A DNA stretch of 64,000 nt from Pyropia yezoensis (GCA_009829735.1 CM020619.1:31517751-31581750); one strand, 5' to 3'; shown: positions 8,944-21,896, counted from the stretch's first letter. Translations and numbers: made by a program. Notes: generated by a model not told the origin, from the sequence alone.

Positions 8944-11900
8944 CGCTCACCGACCCATGGGAGAGTGAAGGTCCTGACTCGACCTCGAGGGGTGAGACCT
9001 AGGGACAAGGCCCCTCCTCAGAAGCACGACCCGAGTCGGATTGTGTCAGTGCTGGTAGGGAGTAACTACCAGGTCGCAGCTCGACTCTGGCTGCAGGATG
9101 GATATGAGTTTACCTCTCGTGTCATAGTCGACACAGGCTCTGCTGCCTCTCTCATTAGGCAAGACTGATTGCCAGAGGGGACGGATGTGAGCCCCGCCGG
9201 CTCACCCGAGTGGCGTATGTTTGATGTCAATGGGGGACTCCTCCCCATTGTTGGGTCTATTGCATTGACTGTTTGCATTGGGTTCTACCAGACGCAGGTG
9301 AACTTTGGAGTAGTCTCCAATATGTCAGTCCCCGTACTCCTGGGAACTGACTATCTGGACCTCCATGTCCCGGCCGTCTGTGGACCGGAAGGGATAATCC
9401 GAATGCGTAATGGAGAGACTGTCCCCATATTGCGTAAAGGGAGGACTGTTTCCCCTACGACTCATCAACCTAGGGAAAACTCTCCCAAGGGTGGAGGCTC
9501 TACGACCCATGTACGAGTATGTAAGGGTACGGTAGTCCCGCCCCGATCAAGGACCTTTGTGCGAGTACGCACACGGTTTCGAGGGAATGGACTTGTTTCC
9601 CCCGTGGACCGAGTCTATTATACTCACCAAGTGCAAGTTGCTTGGGGCCCCATGACTTGTGGGGATGACCAAACCTGGTGGGTGGAGGTCCTCAACACGT
9701 CGGAGGAACCTCGACGACTCCCCGGAGGCATGAAGATTGCGTCGATCTCTACCTTTGAGGGGAATGTCGTTGCTGTGACTCAACAGCAATGGAAGGATAT
9801 TGGAATGGCAGGCTCTGCCGACCAATCGAGTTCATCGACGGCTAAGTCGCCGACGGTACATCGGGAGAACATCCCGGAGTGTTTACATGGACGACTGGAT
9901 GAGTTAATCCAGAAGCATCACAAGTTGTGGAATGGTGACCTTGGGCTCATCAAGGCCACCGAACACAGAATCGTGTTGAAGCCAGGGGCTAGGCCAGTTC
10001 GCCTGAGTCCCTACCGTATGGGACCAGACTCACGGGAACTCACCCGAGAGCAGGTCCAACGGATGCAAGACATGGGTGTCATTGAGCCTTGCTCAAGTGA
10101 GTGGGCCAGTCCCATAGTCTTGGTGCCCAAGTCAGACGGCACGATGCGGTTCTGCATCGATTATCGTAAGCTAAACGAGCGGACGGTAAGGGATAGTTAC
10201 CCCTTACCCCGTATGGACGATTGCCTTGACTCACTCGGTGAGGCACAGTACTTTTCCACGTTGGACTGCAACGCGGGGTACTGGCAGATACCCATCCGCA
10301 AGGAGGACAGACACTTGACCACCTTCACGTGTCACTGTGGAGTTTATCAGTGTACACGGCTCCCTTTTGGGCTTTGCAATGCACCTGCGACTTTCCAGCG
10401 TGCTATTGACTTGATACTTGCCGGAGTCAAGTGGCAGATCGCCCTGGTGTATCTGGACGATATCATTGTGTTCTCCGGGACTGCCGAAGAACACTTGTCC
10501 CACTTGGACAGAGTGTTTACCCTGTTGGGTGAAGCAGGAGTAACACTCAAACCTACGAAGTGTCACCTCTTTAGTAATGAGGTGGAGTACCTCGGCCATA
10601 TAGTCCGGCCAGGTCGCATTCTGGTCAATGAGAAGAACCTCATGGCCATCCGTCGGGCGAAGTTCCCCCAGACGCAGACACAACTCAGGAGCTTCCTGGG
10701 TATGTGTAACGTATACAGACGCTTTGTGGCGAACTATGCCAAAGTGTCTGCACCGTTGAACCACTTGGTAAGTTCCAAGATGCCCAAGCGCTTGGATGCT
10801 CCCAAACCCCCGGAGCAAGAAGCGTTTGATAGGTTGCGAGAGCTCCTCTGCAACCCACCGGTGTTAGCGATCCCGAGACCGGGGGCTCACTACATCGTTG
10901 ATGTGGACGCAAGTTACGACCAACTCGGTTGTTGCTTACTCCAACAACAGCCTTCGGGGGAGTATTTACCCGTTGGCTATTTCAGTAAGGGACTCTCACC
11001 CGCCCAGAAGAACTATTCTGTGACGGAGGTAGAGGGTCTTGGCGTGGTATGGGCAGTCTCCATGCTACGGCCATACATCGAAGGAAGGAAGTTCCTCATT
11101 CGATGTGACCACAAGGCTTTGAAGTGGATACTCACCACTACAGCCTGTACGAATAACCGACTCAATCGATGGCGACTCTGCCTCGCTGAGTTCGATTATG
11201 ATGTTGAATATCGGCCAGGCCCGAAGCATGCGGTTGCGGACGCGTTGTCTCGCATACCGACGGATGGGAAAGACACTTCCCCTATCCCTGAGGAACTCCC
11301 TCATGTGGCAGTGACCACTCGCTCCGGAACTGTCCTCGACCCGAGGATGCCTGGCATGGCCAAATTATTACCCGTGTCTTTGGATGAGTTTGTCCAGGCA
11401 CAGGAGAGCGACAAACTTTGTCGACGACTCAGGAAGGAGCTCGACCAGGCTCAACCGACTCGGTTCTTCCTGAATGACAACGGCATACTCTGCCGTAAGG
11501 GATATACCCAGGGGGACAAGCAAGTCGTCGTCCCCAAGGAGTTACGCAAGAGTATCCTCCAACGGGAGCACTCCTCACCGTTGGGTGGACACCCAGGGTC
11601 TACGAGGATGTATCAGACCCTACGTAAGAAGAACTATTGGCCCTCACTCGTGGCTGATGTGTACGGATATGTAGCCGCATGCGCGACTTGCGCAAAGAAT
11701 AGACTCATGGAGTCCCGGCAGACTTCTTCCATGAGACTCTTTCCTGCAACAGAGCCGTTTGCAGCGATAGCAGTGGACTTACTCGGTCCACTACCACGAA
11801 CACCTGAAGGATATGAGTACCTTCTGGTGATGTGTGATCGCTTCACTAAGCTCACACGGGTATCCCCACTCAAGGATATCACAGCCGTGGACGTTCTGAG

Positions 11901-12912
11901 TGAGTTACTCGACGTCTGGGTTGCCAGTTATGGCATCCCCGACTCTATCCTTCGGATAACGGACCACAGTTTGCGTCCGTCCTGTATCAGGAGTCATGAA
12001 GATGTTGGGGGTGCAGACGAACTTCGCCACCCCTTACCATCCCCAGACTAATGGGCAGGTGGAACGATTCAACAGGACTCTAGTGCGCCAGTTGCGTCAC
12101 TATGTCCATGACCATGTAGTCACATGGGCTCGTTATGCGTCACTACTCGTGACAGCATACAACTCCCAGGTACACAGTAGTACGGGAGAGGCACCGTTTG
12201 CCTTCGTCTGCCCCCGACGACTTCCGTCAGTAGCTGTGGAGCGTCTCACCCAGACTGAGGGTGAGACTTCGACTCAAACACCGAGTCAGGCGAAAGCCTC
12301 CCTACTCCAGAGACTGGAGGAGATGATACCCCTTGTCCGGGCTACTATGGAGAAGGCCCAAGCCCGTTACAAGAGGTACTTCGATGTCCGAGTCAGACAT
12401 CGTCGCGATCCGCTCCGAGTTGGAGATTGGATTTATGTTAACTCCCACGACAATAAGGGAGGGAAATTGGTCTTCAAGACTCTGGGACCATATCACATCC
12501 TTAAAACGGATGGACGTCGGTTAACCATCGAGAGTGATGATGGTATCCGACAATAAATGGGAATCACGCGACTCGCGCACCCGAACCCCCAGAGGGAGAT
12601 CCCGCTTGGGAAAGGGCTTTGCAAGCATGGAAAGTCCCATCCTTGCCGACCTCTTCCAATAAGCCATTGGAGGCGGTGTTCGACAAGTTTGTCGGGCACG
12701 GATATGATGAGTCGGGGCGACTCATGCTCCGAGTCAGGTGGTTCGGGTATGGACCAACTTCCGACACATGGGAGTTTGTAGAGGACCTACCAGTAGAGAA
12801 GGTCCGTAGATACTGCCAGACTGTGGGCATATCTATACGCCGACGTAGCACTCGTACGTCGGGGGATGAAGTCCCTGCTCCAAGTCAGAGCAGAGCGGCA
12901 AGCCAACCATGA
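8875..12912 (+). pseudogene. pol: pol of element B, left assembly copy (frame errors)
   Basis: This copy of pol matches the intact right copy (15811-19851). It reads from the frameshift site through protease, RT, RNase H and the first part of integrase, then loses frame at three homopolymer sites (near 11959, 11991 and 12549) that are correct in the other copy. The same TGA at 9166-9168 follows the protease motif VDTGSAASLIRQD. The breaks are probably sequencing errors at a contig end, so this should not be counted as a second gene. Confidence 0.85.
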
Positions 12913-13040
12913 GTACAAACACATACCATGGTTCTTCAAAGATTCTCTACTAACAAAGCCGACTATGGCACAATACAAAACGAGAAGAATACCCACCACT
13001 CTTCTCACCAAGGAAAGAACAAGTCGTTCGACCGCTGACT

Positions 13041-13473
13041 CTAGCGTTCCATATGGCCACCCCCACCACTATAGGGACCGCCCGACCACGAACCCCCAGG
13101 GTCGTAGGCCGGTAGCGGAGGGGCGTAACCCACTCGGGAGGGCCCCGGAGTGGAAGCACTGGGAGGGGCCCGCCGACTCGCGGACCCATCCCCGTCGTAA
13201 GATAGATGTCCGGAGGTACTCCCTCCGTGACGCGGAAGCTGCTGCTGAGTCGACAGCAGCCGTTGGACAAACTCGTGTCCAACCGCGAGGCGAGTGACCT
13301 CAGCTGCCAATGACTGTCGCGCCGTGGCTGAGTCGCCCGACGCGAGGAAGTGACTGACACGCCGGGTGACCAAGCCAACGTGTCAAGGGAGGCCACGAGT
13401 GAGGCCTCCACCGTGGCGTCATACATGATGGCTCCCAAGTTGGGAAGCATCTCGCCAACGCCACGCGCAATCG
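13041..13473 (-). pseudogene. Partial assembly copy of the B antisense ORF (3' end)
   Basis: It repeats the C-terminal part of the antisense ORF at 19980-21896 up to the N gap, with one missing base near 13369 and one substitution. It probably represents the same locus. Confidence 0.8.
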
Positions 13474-13973
13474 NNNNNNNNNNNNNNNNNNNNNNNNNNN
13501 NNNNNNNNNNNNNNNNNNNNNNNNNNNNNNNNNNNNNNNNNNNNNNNNNNNNNNNNNNNNNNNNNNNNNNNNNNNNNNNNNNNNNNNNNNNNNNNNNNNN
13601 NNNNNNNNNNNNNNNNNNNNNNNNNNNNNNNNNNNNNNNNNNNNNNNNNNNNNNNNNNNNNNNNNNNNNNNNNNNNNNNNNNNNNNNNNNNNNNNNNNNN
13701 NNNNNNNNNNNNNNNNNNNNNNNNNNNNNNNNNNNNNNNNNNNNNNNNNNNNNNNNNNNNNNNNNNNNNNNNNNNNNNNNNNNNNNNNNNNNNNNNNNNN
13801 NNNNNNNNNNNNNNNNNNNNNNNNNNNNNNNNNNNNNNNNNNNNNNNNNNNNNNNNNNNNNNNNNNNNNNNNNNNNNNNNNNNNNNNNNNNNNNNNNNNN
13901 NNNNNNNNNNNNNNNNNNNNNNNNNNNNNNNNNNNNNNNNNNNNNNNNNNNNNNNNNNNNNNNNNNNNNNNNN
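13474..13973. other. Assembly gap (500 N)
   Basis: Exactly 500 N, a conventional scaffolding filler. The sequences on its two sides overlap each other by 6.4 kb, so the true gap length may be negative. Confidence 0.98.
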
Positions 13974-14061
13974 AACGTGCTCTAGGAACTCCCTAGCTGA
14001 CGATCCCCGACTCTGGACACCGTTTGGTCGTTTTGGTTGACTCCACGTGACTCTTGTGGAG

Positions 14062-15823
14062 ATGGCTGGTGAGGGAGACCCCCCATTGCGCCGAGTGTAC
14101 CTGGGGAGGGGGAGCGTAGTCCTCCCCCGACGGGCGGAGTACCACCCAGGCCGGGCAGTGCGGATGTGGTGGGTCCAGAGGTTGGACCCGACGGCGATCG
14201 GCCAGGTTCCTTCCCAGGCCGTCACCGGAAGAGACGGGCGGAGTTCGCCCTTCTCCGGTGGGAGCGCCGAGCCAGCGTCAGGCTCCGGCAACCTCTTCGG
14301 GGAGTGACGACACTCACTTCGGCATGGGACCGCGACCGGCAGAGGTGACGGGACAGGGAGTTCTGTACCCCGGGTTGGTGGGTCCGCGCCACGACTGGTG
14401 CCGGAAGGACCGGGTGGGAGCTCGAGTCAAGCTCCACCTGGATCATCCGGTATCGTGGATAACTCGGTGATGACTGCCATCGCACAAGTCGTGCGAGAGG
14501 AGGTGGGGAAGGCGTTGAAGGGGAGTACCCCTCCGCCTGAACAGGCCTCGAGGCGTCAGAAGCGACGGGAGATTCGACGTACTCTCCGTCGTGAGGTGGA
14601 CTCGGAGTCTGAGTCCTCTGCAAGTGGCAAGTCGGGTGAAGAAGATCTTACTCGACATGGTCGTGTGACTCACACGGACCGTCTTGGGACTAGAGTCGTC
14701 CCAGGAAAGATCGTGGTGAATAATCCATTGTTCAAGGATGTCTTCGACTGTGAGACATATGGGTTGGTCAACAAGTCGTTGACCTACTCAAATAGCCAGG
14801 CCCGTACCCTGGGCCGGCGCAAGAAACACGTTGCGCAATCCTTCGGGGTCCGTTCAGAATGGGACGGGACTCCACCCCTGAAGGTCTTCCAGTTTTTGCG
14901 GAAGTTCGCAAAATCCTGCGATGACAATGATGTCTCTGAAGCTGAAGCGTTTTTTCATGCTTCAGGACTTCACCAAGGAGCCACTCCGCTCCGAGGTGAT
15001 GAACGTCATGCCAAGTCGGCATGGTGGGAATCCGGGTGAGGTGACCTCCTACCTGGAGTTGGTTAATTGGATCCTTCGTCTTCACGCAGACGAGGCTTCC
15101 TTGGCTGTGCAGGTTGAAGAGTTCAACCGCGCCACCCAGAGTAAGGGTGAAGAGGAACGGGAGTTCGCTGAACGACTCCGTCAGCTGAACGTCCTCTGTG
15201 GATTCCTATATCCCCAAGGAGTCATTAAGGGACGCTTTGTGGAGGGTGTCCACCGAGCAGCTCGAGCGACTGTGCGAGAGCGTAATACTCCGACCATGAC
15301 TCTGGCGGAGTTGGCACGCATCGCCCAGACTAAGGGTGATGAGTACCGCTGGCTCGTGTCTGAGCAGCGGAAGGAACGAGAGAAAGAAGTTAAGGGAATG
15401 GAAGCAAGTCGCTTCCGCAGAACTGCAAGGATGCCTTCCTACACGCGGACGTACCCTGCAGTACCTTCGTCCTCAACTCGAGAGACGGAAGGTATGGTGG
15501 CCGCCATCCCTGATAAGTCACAGGGAAAAGCGGGGCCATCGGCGTCGATGAGTGATCGGCCGTGTTGGCAGTGTTCCAAGTCGGGACACTGGGCAGCCCA
15601 ATGCCCCACTCTGGACGTTCGTTTGAGAGCCCTGTTGGCTCGTATTGGGAAGCTCGGTATTCCGAGGACTGATTCGGATACCCGGCCACACACCACACGT
15701 GTGACGGCCATGACTCAACCTGAGTCAGAGGATGAGTCCACGCTTGAGAAGGGGGAAACCTCTTCCCCCAGCTCAAGTGGCAAGGATACTCCATCATCCG
15801 AGTCGGATGAGGGAAACGCCTAG
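14062..15823 (+). pseudogene. gag: gag of element B, right assembly copy (frameshifted)
   Basis: This is the same gag as 7124-8887, but three missing bases in C/G runs (near 14078, 14187 and 14331) and one extra T (near 14950) break the frame. The second half, including the CCHC knuckle and the end of the gene, is in frame. The left copy reads through all four sites, so these are likely consensus errors near a contig edge. Confidence 0.85.
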
Positions 15824-18800
15824 CCGCTGGGACTAAGACTGACCCAAAGGCTCCAGCGGTAATGAAGCGGGTTGCTTCACGCTCACCGACCCATGGGAGA
15901 GTGAAGGTCCTGACTCGACCTCGAGGGGTGAGACCTAGGGACAAGGCCCCTCCTCAGAAGCACGACCCGAGTCGGATTGTGTCAGTGCTGGTAGGGAGTA
16001 ACTACCAGGTCGCAGCTCGACTCTGGCTGCAGGATGGATATGAGTTTACCTCTCGTGTCATAGTCGACACAGGCTCTGCTGCCTCTCTCATTAGGCAAGA
16101 CTGATTGCCAGAGGGGACGGATGTGAGCCCCGCCGGCTCACCCGAGTGGCGTATGTTTGATGTCAATGGGGGACTCCTCCCCATTGTTGGGTCTATTGCA
16201 TTGACTGTTTGCATTGGGTTCTACCAGACGCAGGTGAACTTTGGAGTAGTCTCCAATATGTCAGTCCCCGTACTCCTGGGAACTGACTATCTGGACCTCC
16301 ATGTCCCGGCCGTCTGTGGACCGGAAGGGATAATCCGAATGCGTAATGGAGAGACTGTCCCCATATTGCGTAAAGGGAGGACTGTTTCCCCTACGACTCA
16401 TCAACCTAGGGAAAACTCTCCCAAGGGTGGAGGCTCTACGACCCATGTACGAGTATGTAAGGGTACGGTAGTCCCGCCCCGATCAAGGACCTTTGTGCGA
16501 GTACGCACACGGTTTCGAGGGAATGGACTTGTTTCCCCCGTGGACCGAGTCTATTATACTCACCAAGTGCAAGTTGCTTGGGGCCCCATGACTTGTGGGG
16601 ATGACCAAACCTGGTGGGTGGAGGTCCTCAACACGTCGGAGGAACCTCGACGACTCCCCGGAGGCATGAAGATTGCGTCGATCTCTACCTTTGAGGGGAA
16701 TGTCGTTGCTGTGACTCAACAGCAATGGAAGGATATTGGAATGGCAGGCTCTGCCGACCAATCGAGTTCATCGACGGCTAAGTCGCCGACGGTACATCGG
16801 GAGAACATCCCGGAGTGTTTACATGGACGACTGGATGAGTTAATCCAGAAGCATCACAAGTTGTGGAATGGTGACCTTGGGCTCATCAAGGCCACCGAAC
16901 ACAGAATCGTGTTGAAGCCAGGGGCTAGGCCAGTTCGCCTGAGTCCCTACCGTATGGGACCAGACTCACGGGAACTCACCCGAGAGCAGGTCCAACGGAT
17001 GCAAGACATGGGTGTCATTGAGCCTTGCTCAAGTGAGTGGGCCAGTCCCATAGTCTTGGTGCCCAAGTCAGACGGCACGATGCGGTTCTGCATCGATTAT
17101 CGTAAGCTAAACGAGCGGACGGTAAGGGATAGTTACCCCTTACCCCGTATGGACGATTGCCTTGACTCACTCGGTGAGGCACAGTACTTTTCCACGTTGG
17201 ACTGCAACGCGGGGTACTGGCAGATACCCATCCGCAAGGAGGACAGACACTTGACCACCTTCACGTGTCACTGTGGAGTTTATCAGTGTACACGGCTCCC
17301 TTTTGGGCTTTGCAATGCACCTGCGACTTTCCAGCGTGCTATTGACTTGATACTTGCCGGAGTCAAGTGGCAGATCGCCCTGGTGTATCTGGACGATATC
17401 ATTGTGTTCTCCGGGACTGCCGAAGAACACTTGTCCCACTTGGACAGAGTGTTTACCCTGTTGGGTGAAGCAGGAGTAACACTCAAACCTACGAAGTGTC
17501 ACCTCTTTAGTAATGAGGTGGAGTACCTCGGCCATATAGTCCGGCCAGGTCGCATTCTGGTCAATGAGAAGAACCTCATGGCCATCCGTCGGGCGAAGTT
17601 CCCCCAGACGCAGACACAACTCAGGAGCTTCCTGGGTATGTGTAACGTATACAGACGCTTTGTGGCGAACTATGCCAAAGTGTCTGCACCGTTGAACCAC
17701 TTGGTAAGTTCCAAGATGCCCAAGCGCTTGGATGCTCCCAAACCCCCGGAGCAAGAAGCGTTTGATAGGTTGCGAGAGCTCCTCTGCAACCCACCGGTGT
17801 TAGCGATCCCGAGACCGGGGGCTCACTACATCGTTGATGTGGACGCAAGTTACGACCAACTCGGTTGTTGCTTACTCCAACAACAGCCTTCGGGGGAGTA
17901 TTTACCCGTTGGCTATTTCAGTAAGGGACTCTCACCCGCCCAGAAGAACTATTCTGTGACGGAGGTAGAGGGTCTTGGCGTGGTATGGGCAGTCTCCATG
18001 CTACGGCCATACATCGAAGGAAGGAAGTTCCTCATTCGATGTGACCACAAGGCTTTGAAGTGGATACTCACCACTACAGCCTGTACGAATAACCGACTCA
18101 ATCGATGGCGACTCTGCCTCGCTGAGTTCGATTATGATGTTGAATATCGGCCAGGCCCGAAGCATGCGGTTGCGGACGCGTTGTCTCGCATACCGACGGA
18201 TGGGAAAGACACTTCCCCTATCCCTGAGGAACTCCCTCATGTGGCAGTGACCACTCGCTCCGGAACTGTCCTCGACCCGAGGATGCCTGGCATGGCCAAA
18301 TTATTACCCGTGTCTTTGGATGAGTTTGTCCAGGCACAGGAGAGCGACAAACTTTGTCGACGACTCAGGAAGGAGCTCGACCAGGCTCAACCGACTCGGT
18401 TCTTCCTGAATGACAACGGCATACTCTGCCGTAAGGGATATACCCAGGGGGACAAGCAAGTCGTCGTCCCCAAGGAGTTACGCAAGAGTATCCTCCAACG
18501 GGAGCACTCCTCACCGTTGGGTGGACACCCAGGGTCTACGAGGATGTATCAGACCCTACGTAAGAAGAACTATTGGCCCTCACTCGTGGCTGATGTGTAC
18601 GGATATGTAGCCGCATGCGCGACTTGCGCAAAGAATAGACTCATGGAGTCCCGGCAGACTTCTTCCATGAGACTCTTTCCTGCAACAGAGCCGTTTGCAG
18701 CGATAGCAGTGGACTTACTCGGTCCACTACCACGAACACCTGAAGGATATGAGTACCTTCTGGTGATGTGTGATCGCTTCACTAAGCTCACACGGGTATC

Positions 18801-19851
18801 CCCACTCAAGGATATCACAGCCGTGGACGTTCTGAGTGAGTTACTCGACGTCTGGGTTGCCAGTTATGGCATCCCCGACTCTATCCTTTCGGATAACGGA
18901 CCACAGTTTGCGTCCGTCCTGTATCAGGGAGTCATGAAGATGTTGGGGGTGCAGACGAACTTCGCCACCCCTTACCATCCCCAGACTAATGGGCAGGTGG
19001 AACGATTCAACAGGACTCTAGTGCGCCAGTTGCGTCACTATGTCCATGACCATGTAGTCACATGGGCTCGTTATGCGTCACTACTCGTGACAGCATACAA
19101 CTCCCAGGTACACAGTAGTACGGGAGAGGCACCGTTTGCCTTCGTCTGCCCCCGACGACTTCCGTCAGTAGCTGTGGAGCGTCTCACCCAGACTGAGGGT
19201 GAGACTTCGACTCAAACACCGAGTCAGGCGAAAGCCTCCCTACTCCAGAGACTGGAGGAGATGATACCCCTTGTCCGGGCTACTATGGAGAAGGCCCAAG
19301 CCCGTTACAAGAGGTACTTCGATGTCCGAGTCAGACATCGTCGCGATCCGCTCCGAGTTGGAGATTGGATTTATGTTAACTCCCACGACAATAAGGGAGG
19401 GAAATTGGTCTTCAAGACTCTGGGACCATATCACATCCTTAAAACGGATGGACGTCGGTTAACCATCGAGAGTGATGATGGTATCCGGACAATAAATGGG
19501 AATCACGCGACTCGCGCACCCGAACCCCCAGAGGGAGATCCCGCTTGGGAAAGGGCTTTGCAAGCATGGAAAGTCCCATCCTTGCCGACCTCTTCCAATA
19601 AGCCATTGGAGGCGGTGTTCGACAAGTTTGTCGGGCACGGATATGATGAGTCGGGGCGACTCATGCTCCGAGTCAGGTGGTTCGGGTATGGACCAACTTC
19701 CGACACATGGGAGTTTGTAGAGGACCTACCAGTAGAGAAGGTCCGTAGATACTGCCAGACTGTGGGCATATCTATACGCCGACGTAGCACTCGTACGTCG
19801 GGGGATGAAGTCCCTGCTCCAAGTCAGAGCAGAGCGGCAAGCCAACCATGA
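15811..19851 (+). CDS. pol: pol of element B (protease, RT, RNase H, integrase, chromodomain)
   Basis: Translation is expected by -1 frameshift at 15811-15817; an in-frame ATG at 15862 is the alternative. Protease has VDTGSAASLIRQD, then a TGA at 16102-16104. The remaining 1,248 codons are open. RT carries the YLDD box in LVYLDDIIVF and the usual CIDYRKLN and PLPRMDDCLDSL blocks. RNase H has VDVDASYDQLG. Integrase has the HHCC finger and the D, D, E core (AVDLLGPLP, SDNGPQFAS, YHPQTNGQVERFN). A chromodomain near the end (LMLRVRWFGYGPTSDTWEFV) suggests chromatin-guided integration. The TGA is the one visible defect: element C reads Thr there (RKDTLPD). It is either a nonsense mutation or a readthrough site. 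Confidence 0.93.
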
Positions 19852-19979
19852 GTACAAACACATACCATGGTTCTTCAAAGATTCTCTACTAACAAAGCCG
19901 ACTATGGCACAATACAAAACGAGAAGAATACCCACCACTCTTCTCACCAAGGAAAGAACAAGTCGTTCGACCGCTGACT

Positions 19980-21896
19980 CTAGCGTTCCATATGGCCACC
20001 CCCACCACTATAGGGACCGCCCGACCACGAACCCCCAGGGTCGTAGGCCGGTAGCGGAGGGGCGTAACCCACTCGGGAGGGCCCCGGAGTGGAAGTACTG
20101 GGAGGGGCCCGCCGACTCGCGGACCCATCCCCGTCGTAAGATAGATGTCCGGAGGTACTCCCTCCGTGACGCGGAAGCTGCTGCTGAGTCGACAGCAGCC
20201 GTTGGACAAACTCGTGTCCAACCGCGAGGCGAGTGACCTCAGCTGCCAATGACTGTCGCGCCGTGGCTGAGTCGCCCGACGCGAGGAAGTGACTGACACG
20301 CCGGGTGACCCAAGCCAACGTGTCAAGGGAGGCCACGAGTGAGGCCTCCACCGTGGCGTCATACATGATGGCTCCCAAGTTGGGAAGCATCTCGCCAACG
20401 CCACGCGCAATCGGCATGGGTACCGGAGTTCGGACCCGTAGCGAACCCAACGCCACGTCGGGGAAGGGCTCGAGGAACTGGAAGGGTGGAGCCTGAGTCG
20501 GCTCCACACCCCCCGAGGTCGGAGTCGCGACCCGCGGGGAAGTCGTCGGCACAGCTCGCCCGCGGCTTCGAGGGGCTCCTCGATGAGCACCACGACGAGT
20601 CGTCGCCGATGATGTCGCCCACCCAGAGCCAGGGGGCGACGTAGAGGGAGTAACCCCCTCTGCGTAGGGAAGGAAAGAGTCCCCCAACCCCTCACGCAAG
20701 AGCAGCTGTCCCTGCACCAGAGTATGGGTGACATGGACGAACTCCCGGGGTGGCTCACTCTCCAACCCCGGCTCTGGACGCTTGTTGCGGCGGAGGAAGG
20801 GTTCCAGCTGCGCCCAATCGAGTCGATTGTGCAGGGTGACCATACCCTTAAGGAGGAACGGAGCCAGGTCCCCCGCGCCCAAGGCTAACCAGTGGAAGCC
20901 AAGGGTTTCCATACCCTCCACCAGAGCCGGTGGGAGGTGCCACAGGTAACCCCGATGGACTACATCGGAGTACCAGCCCCGAGCCACCACGACCACCCAG
21001 TGCGTGGCGAGGTAGGCGAAGACCCGGTTACCCTCCGAGCTGGAGCGTAGCACGGAGCCAAAGTAGGCAACGAGGAGGGGGATCCGAGCCGGAAACCCAC
21101 AAGGTACCTCCACTGTCTCCCACCACCCTGGGAGAAAAGGGTACTGGTGCTCACGCTCCTCCAGAGGTACGTGGGTGAACTCCACCCGCGACCCGTGGAT
21201 GAGGAAGCCCGAGGAGCCCCGGAGTCGGAACTCCTCTCGCACCACGCCGTGTTGGGCGTGGGCGTCCTCTCCGCCCAGGTAGGGACGGGGAAGGGCACAC
21301 CACTCGGTAGACACAACCGCGTGGGTGTCGTCGATCTCCTTGTCGCCCGACCCCAAGGCGAGGGAGGTTGACAACGCCTGGACTTCAGGCGCGTCCGCCA
21401 GGCAGAGTAGCGCTGGTAGGTCGCAGACCACCCCATCAGGTAGAGTCACCTGGTTGGGGTACCGACGAGTCCGGCGGTACCATACGTCGGTCCGCCGTGG
21501 CTCGGGGATGATCAAGTAGACATCCTTGAGCTTGCAGTCGGGAAGCTCCCCGACTGACTTGGGAGGCGCCCAGGCTCGGGGCCCCATAGGAGGACGGGGC
21601 CGCGGCGGGAGTAGCAGCCGTGACTCAGGAAGGCGGGGGATGGGAGTCACATCCCCTTCCGCCACCGGGGTGGAAGTTCCATCCCCCGGTGGGACCACGG
21701 CCGAGGGGGCAGTAGGAGGTGATGGGGCGGGGACGGCTGAGGCGGCCGCCTCCGACCCTCGCCCGGGACGAGTCGTCTCCATGGCCGACCCCCGGCTGAG
21801 AGACTCCTCAGTCCCAAGGGCCTCCTCTCCCGTCCGTCGCTTGTCCGACAGGGACGTCGGAGACGGGGACAAAGGCCGACTCGGCTCACCCGCCAT
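19980..21896 (-). CDS. Antisense ORF of element B, unknown conserved protein
   Basis: An uninterrupted frame opposite to gag-pol ends 128 bp from the pol stop. I place the start at the ATG at 21896 (MAGEPSRPLSPSPTSL), giving 638 residues, close to element A's homologue. The frame is open further, to an ATG at 22646, but that extension is Cys/Pro/Val-rich low complexity. A central region of about 330 residues is shared with A and C: VCDLPALL, RPYLGGEDAHAQH, YFGSVL, LWHLP, VTLHNRLDW. A C-terminal stretch (SLAAEVTRLAVGHE) matches C (TEVTRVIDRRE). Prolines and polar residues dominate both ends. There is no signal peptide and no domain I recognise. Expression would need an antisense promoter, possibly in the 3' LTR. 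Confidence 0.72.
   Translation of the reverse strand: MAGEPSRPLSPSPTSLSDKRRTGEEALGTEESLSRGSAMETTRPGRGSEAAASAVPAPSPPTAPSAVVPPGDGTSTPVAEGDVTPIPRLPESRLLLPPRPRPPMGPRAWAPPKSVGELPDCKLKDVYLIIPEPRRTDVWYRRTRRYPNQVTLPDGVVCDLPALLCLADAPEVQALSTSLALGSGDKEIDDTHAVVSTEWCALPRPYLGGEDAHAQHGVVREEFRLRGSSGFLIHGSRVEFTHVPLEEREHQYPFLPGWWETVEVPCGFPARIPLLVAYFGSVLRSSSEGNRVFAYLATHWVVVVARGWYSDVVHRGYLWHLPPALVEGMETLGFHWLALGAGDLAPFLLKGMVTLHNRLDWAQLEPFLRRNKRPEPGLESEPPREFVHVTHTLVQGQLLLREGLGDSFLPYAEGVTPSTSPPGSGWATSSATTRRGAHRGAPRSRGRAVPTTSPRVATPTSGGVEPTQAPPFQFLEPFPDVALGSLRVRTPVPMPIARGVGEMLPNLGAIMYDATVEASLVASLDTLAWVTRRVSHFLASGDSATARQSLAAEVTRLAVGHEFVQRLLSTQQQLPRHGGSTSGHLSYDGDGSASRRAPPSTSTPGPSRVGYAPPLPAYDPGGSWSGGPYSGGGGHMER

Larger units (their letters stand above)
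7036..13473 (+). repeat. Left copy of duplicated B interior (probable contig end)
   Basis: This 6,438-bp block matches 13974-20413. Its right edge is exactly the start of the N gap, and the matching block starts exactly at the other edge of the gap. Four single-base deletions relative to the other copy lie between about 11959 and 13369, all toward this end. That pattern fits poor consensus at a contig end rather than a biological tandem duplication. Confidence 0.85.
13974..20413 (+). repeat. Right copy of duplicated B interior (probable contig start)
   Basis: It starts exactly at the gap edge and matches 7036-13473. Four single-base homopolymer differences from the left copy are confined to its first 1 kb (about 14078 to 14952), and the remainder is the better reading. 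The sequence continues past 20413 into the unique part of element B. Confidence 0.85.

Noticed and set aside
7036-20413. Two tandem gypsy elements or a real internal duplication
   Set aside because: There are no LTRs between the copies, and the repeat limits fall exactly at both gap edges with clustered homopolymer differences. An unmerged overlap is simpler.
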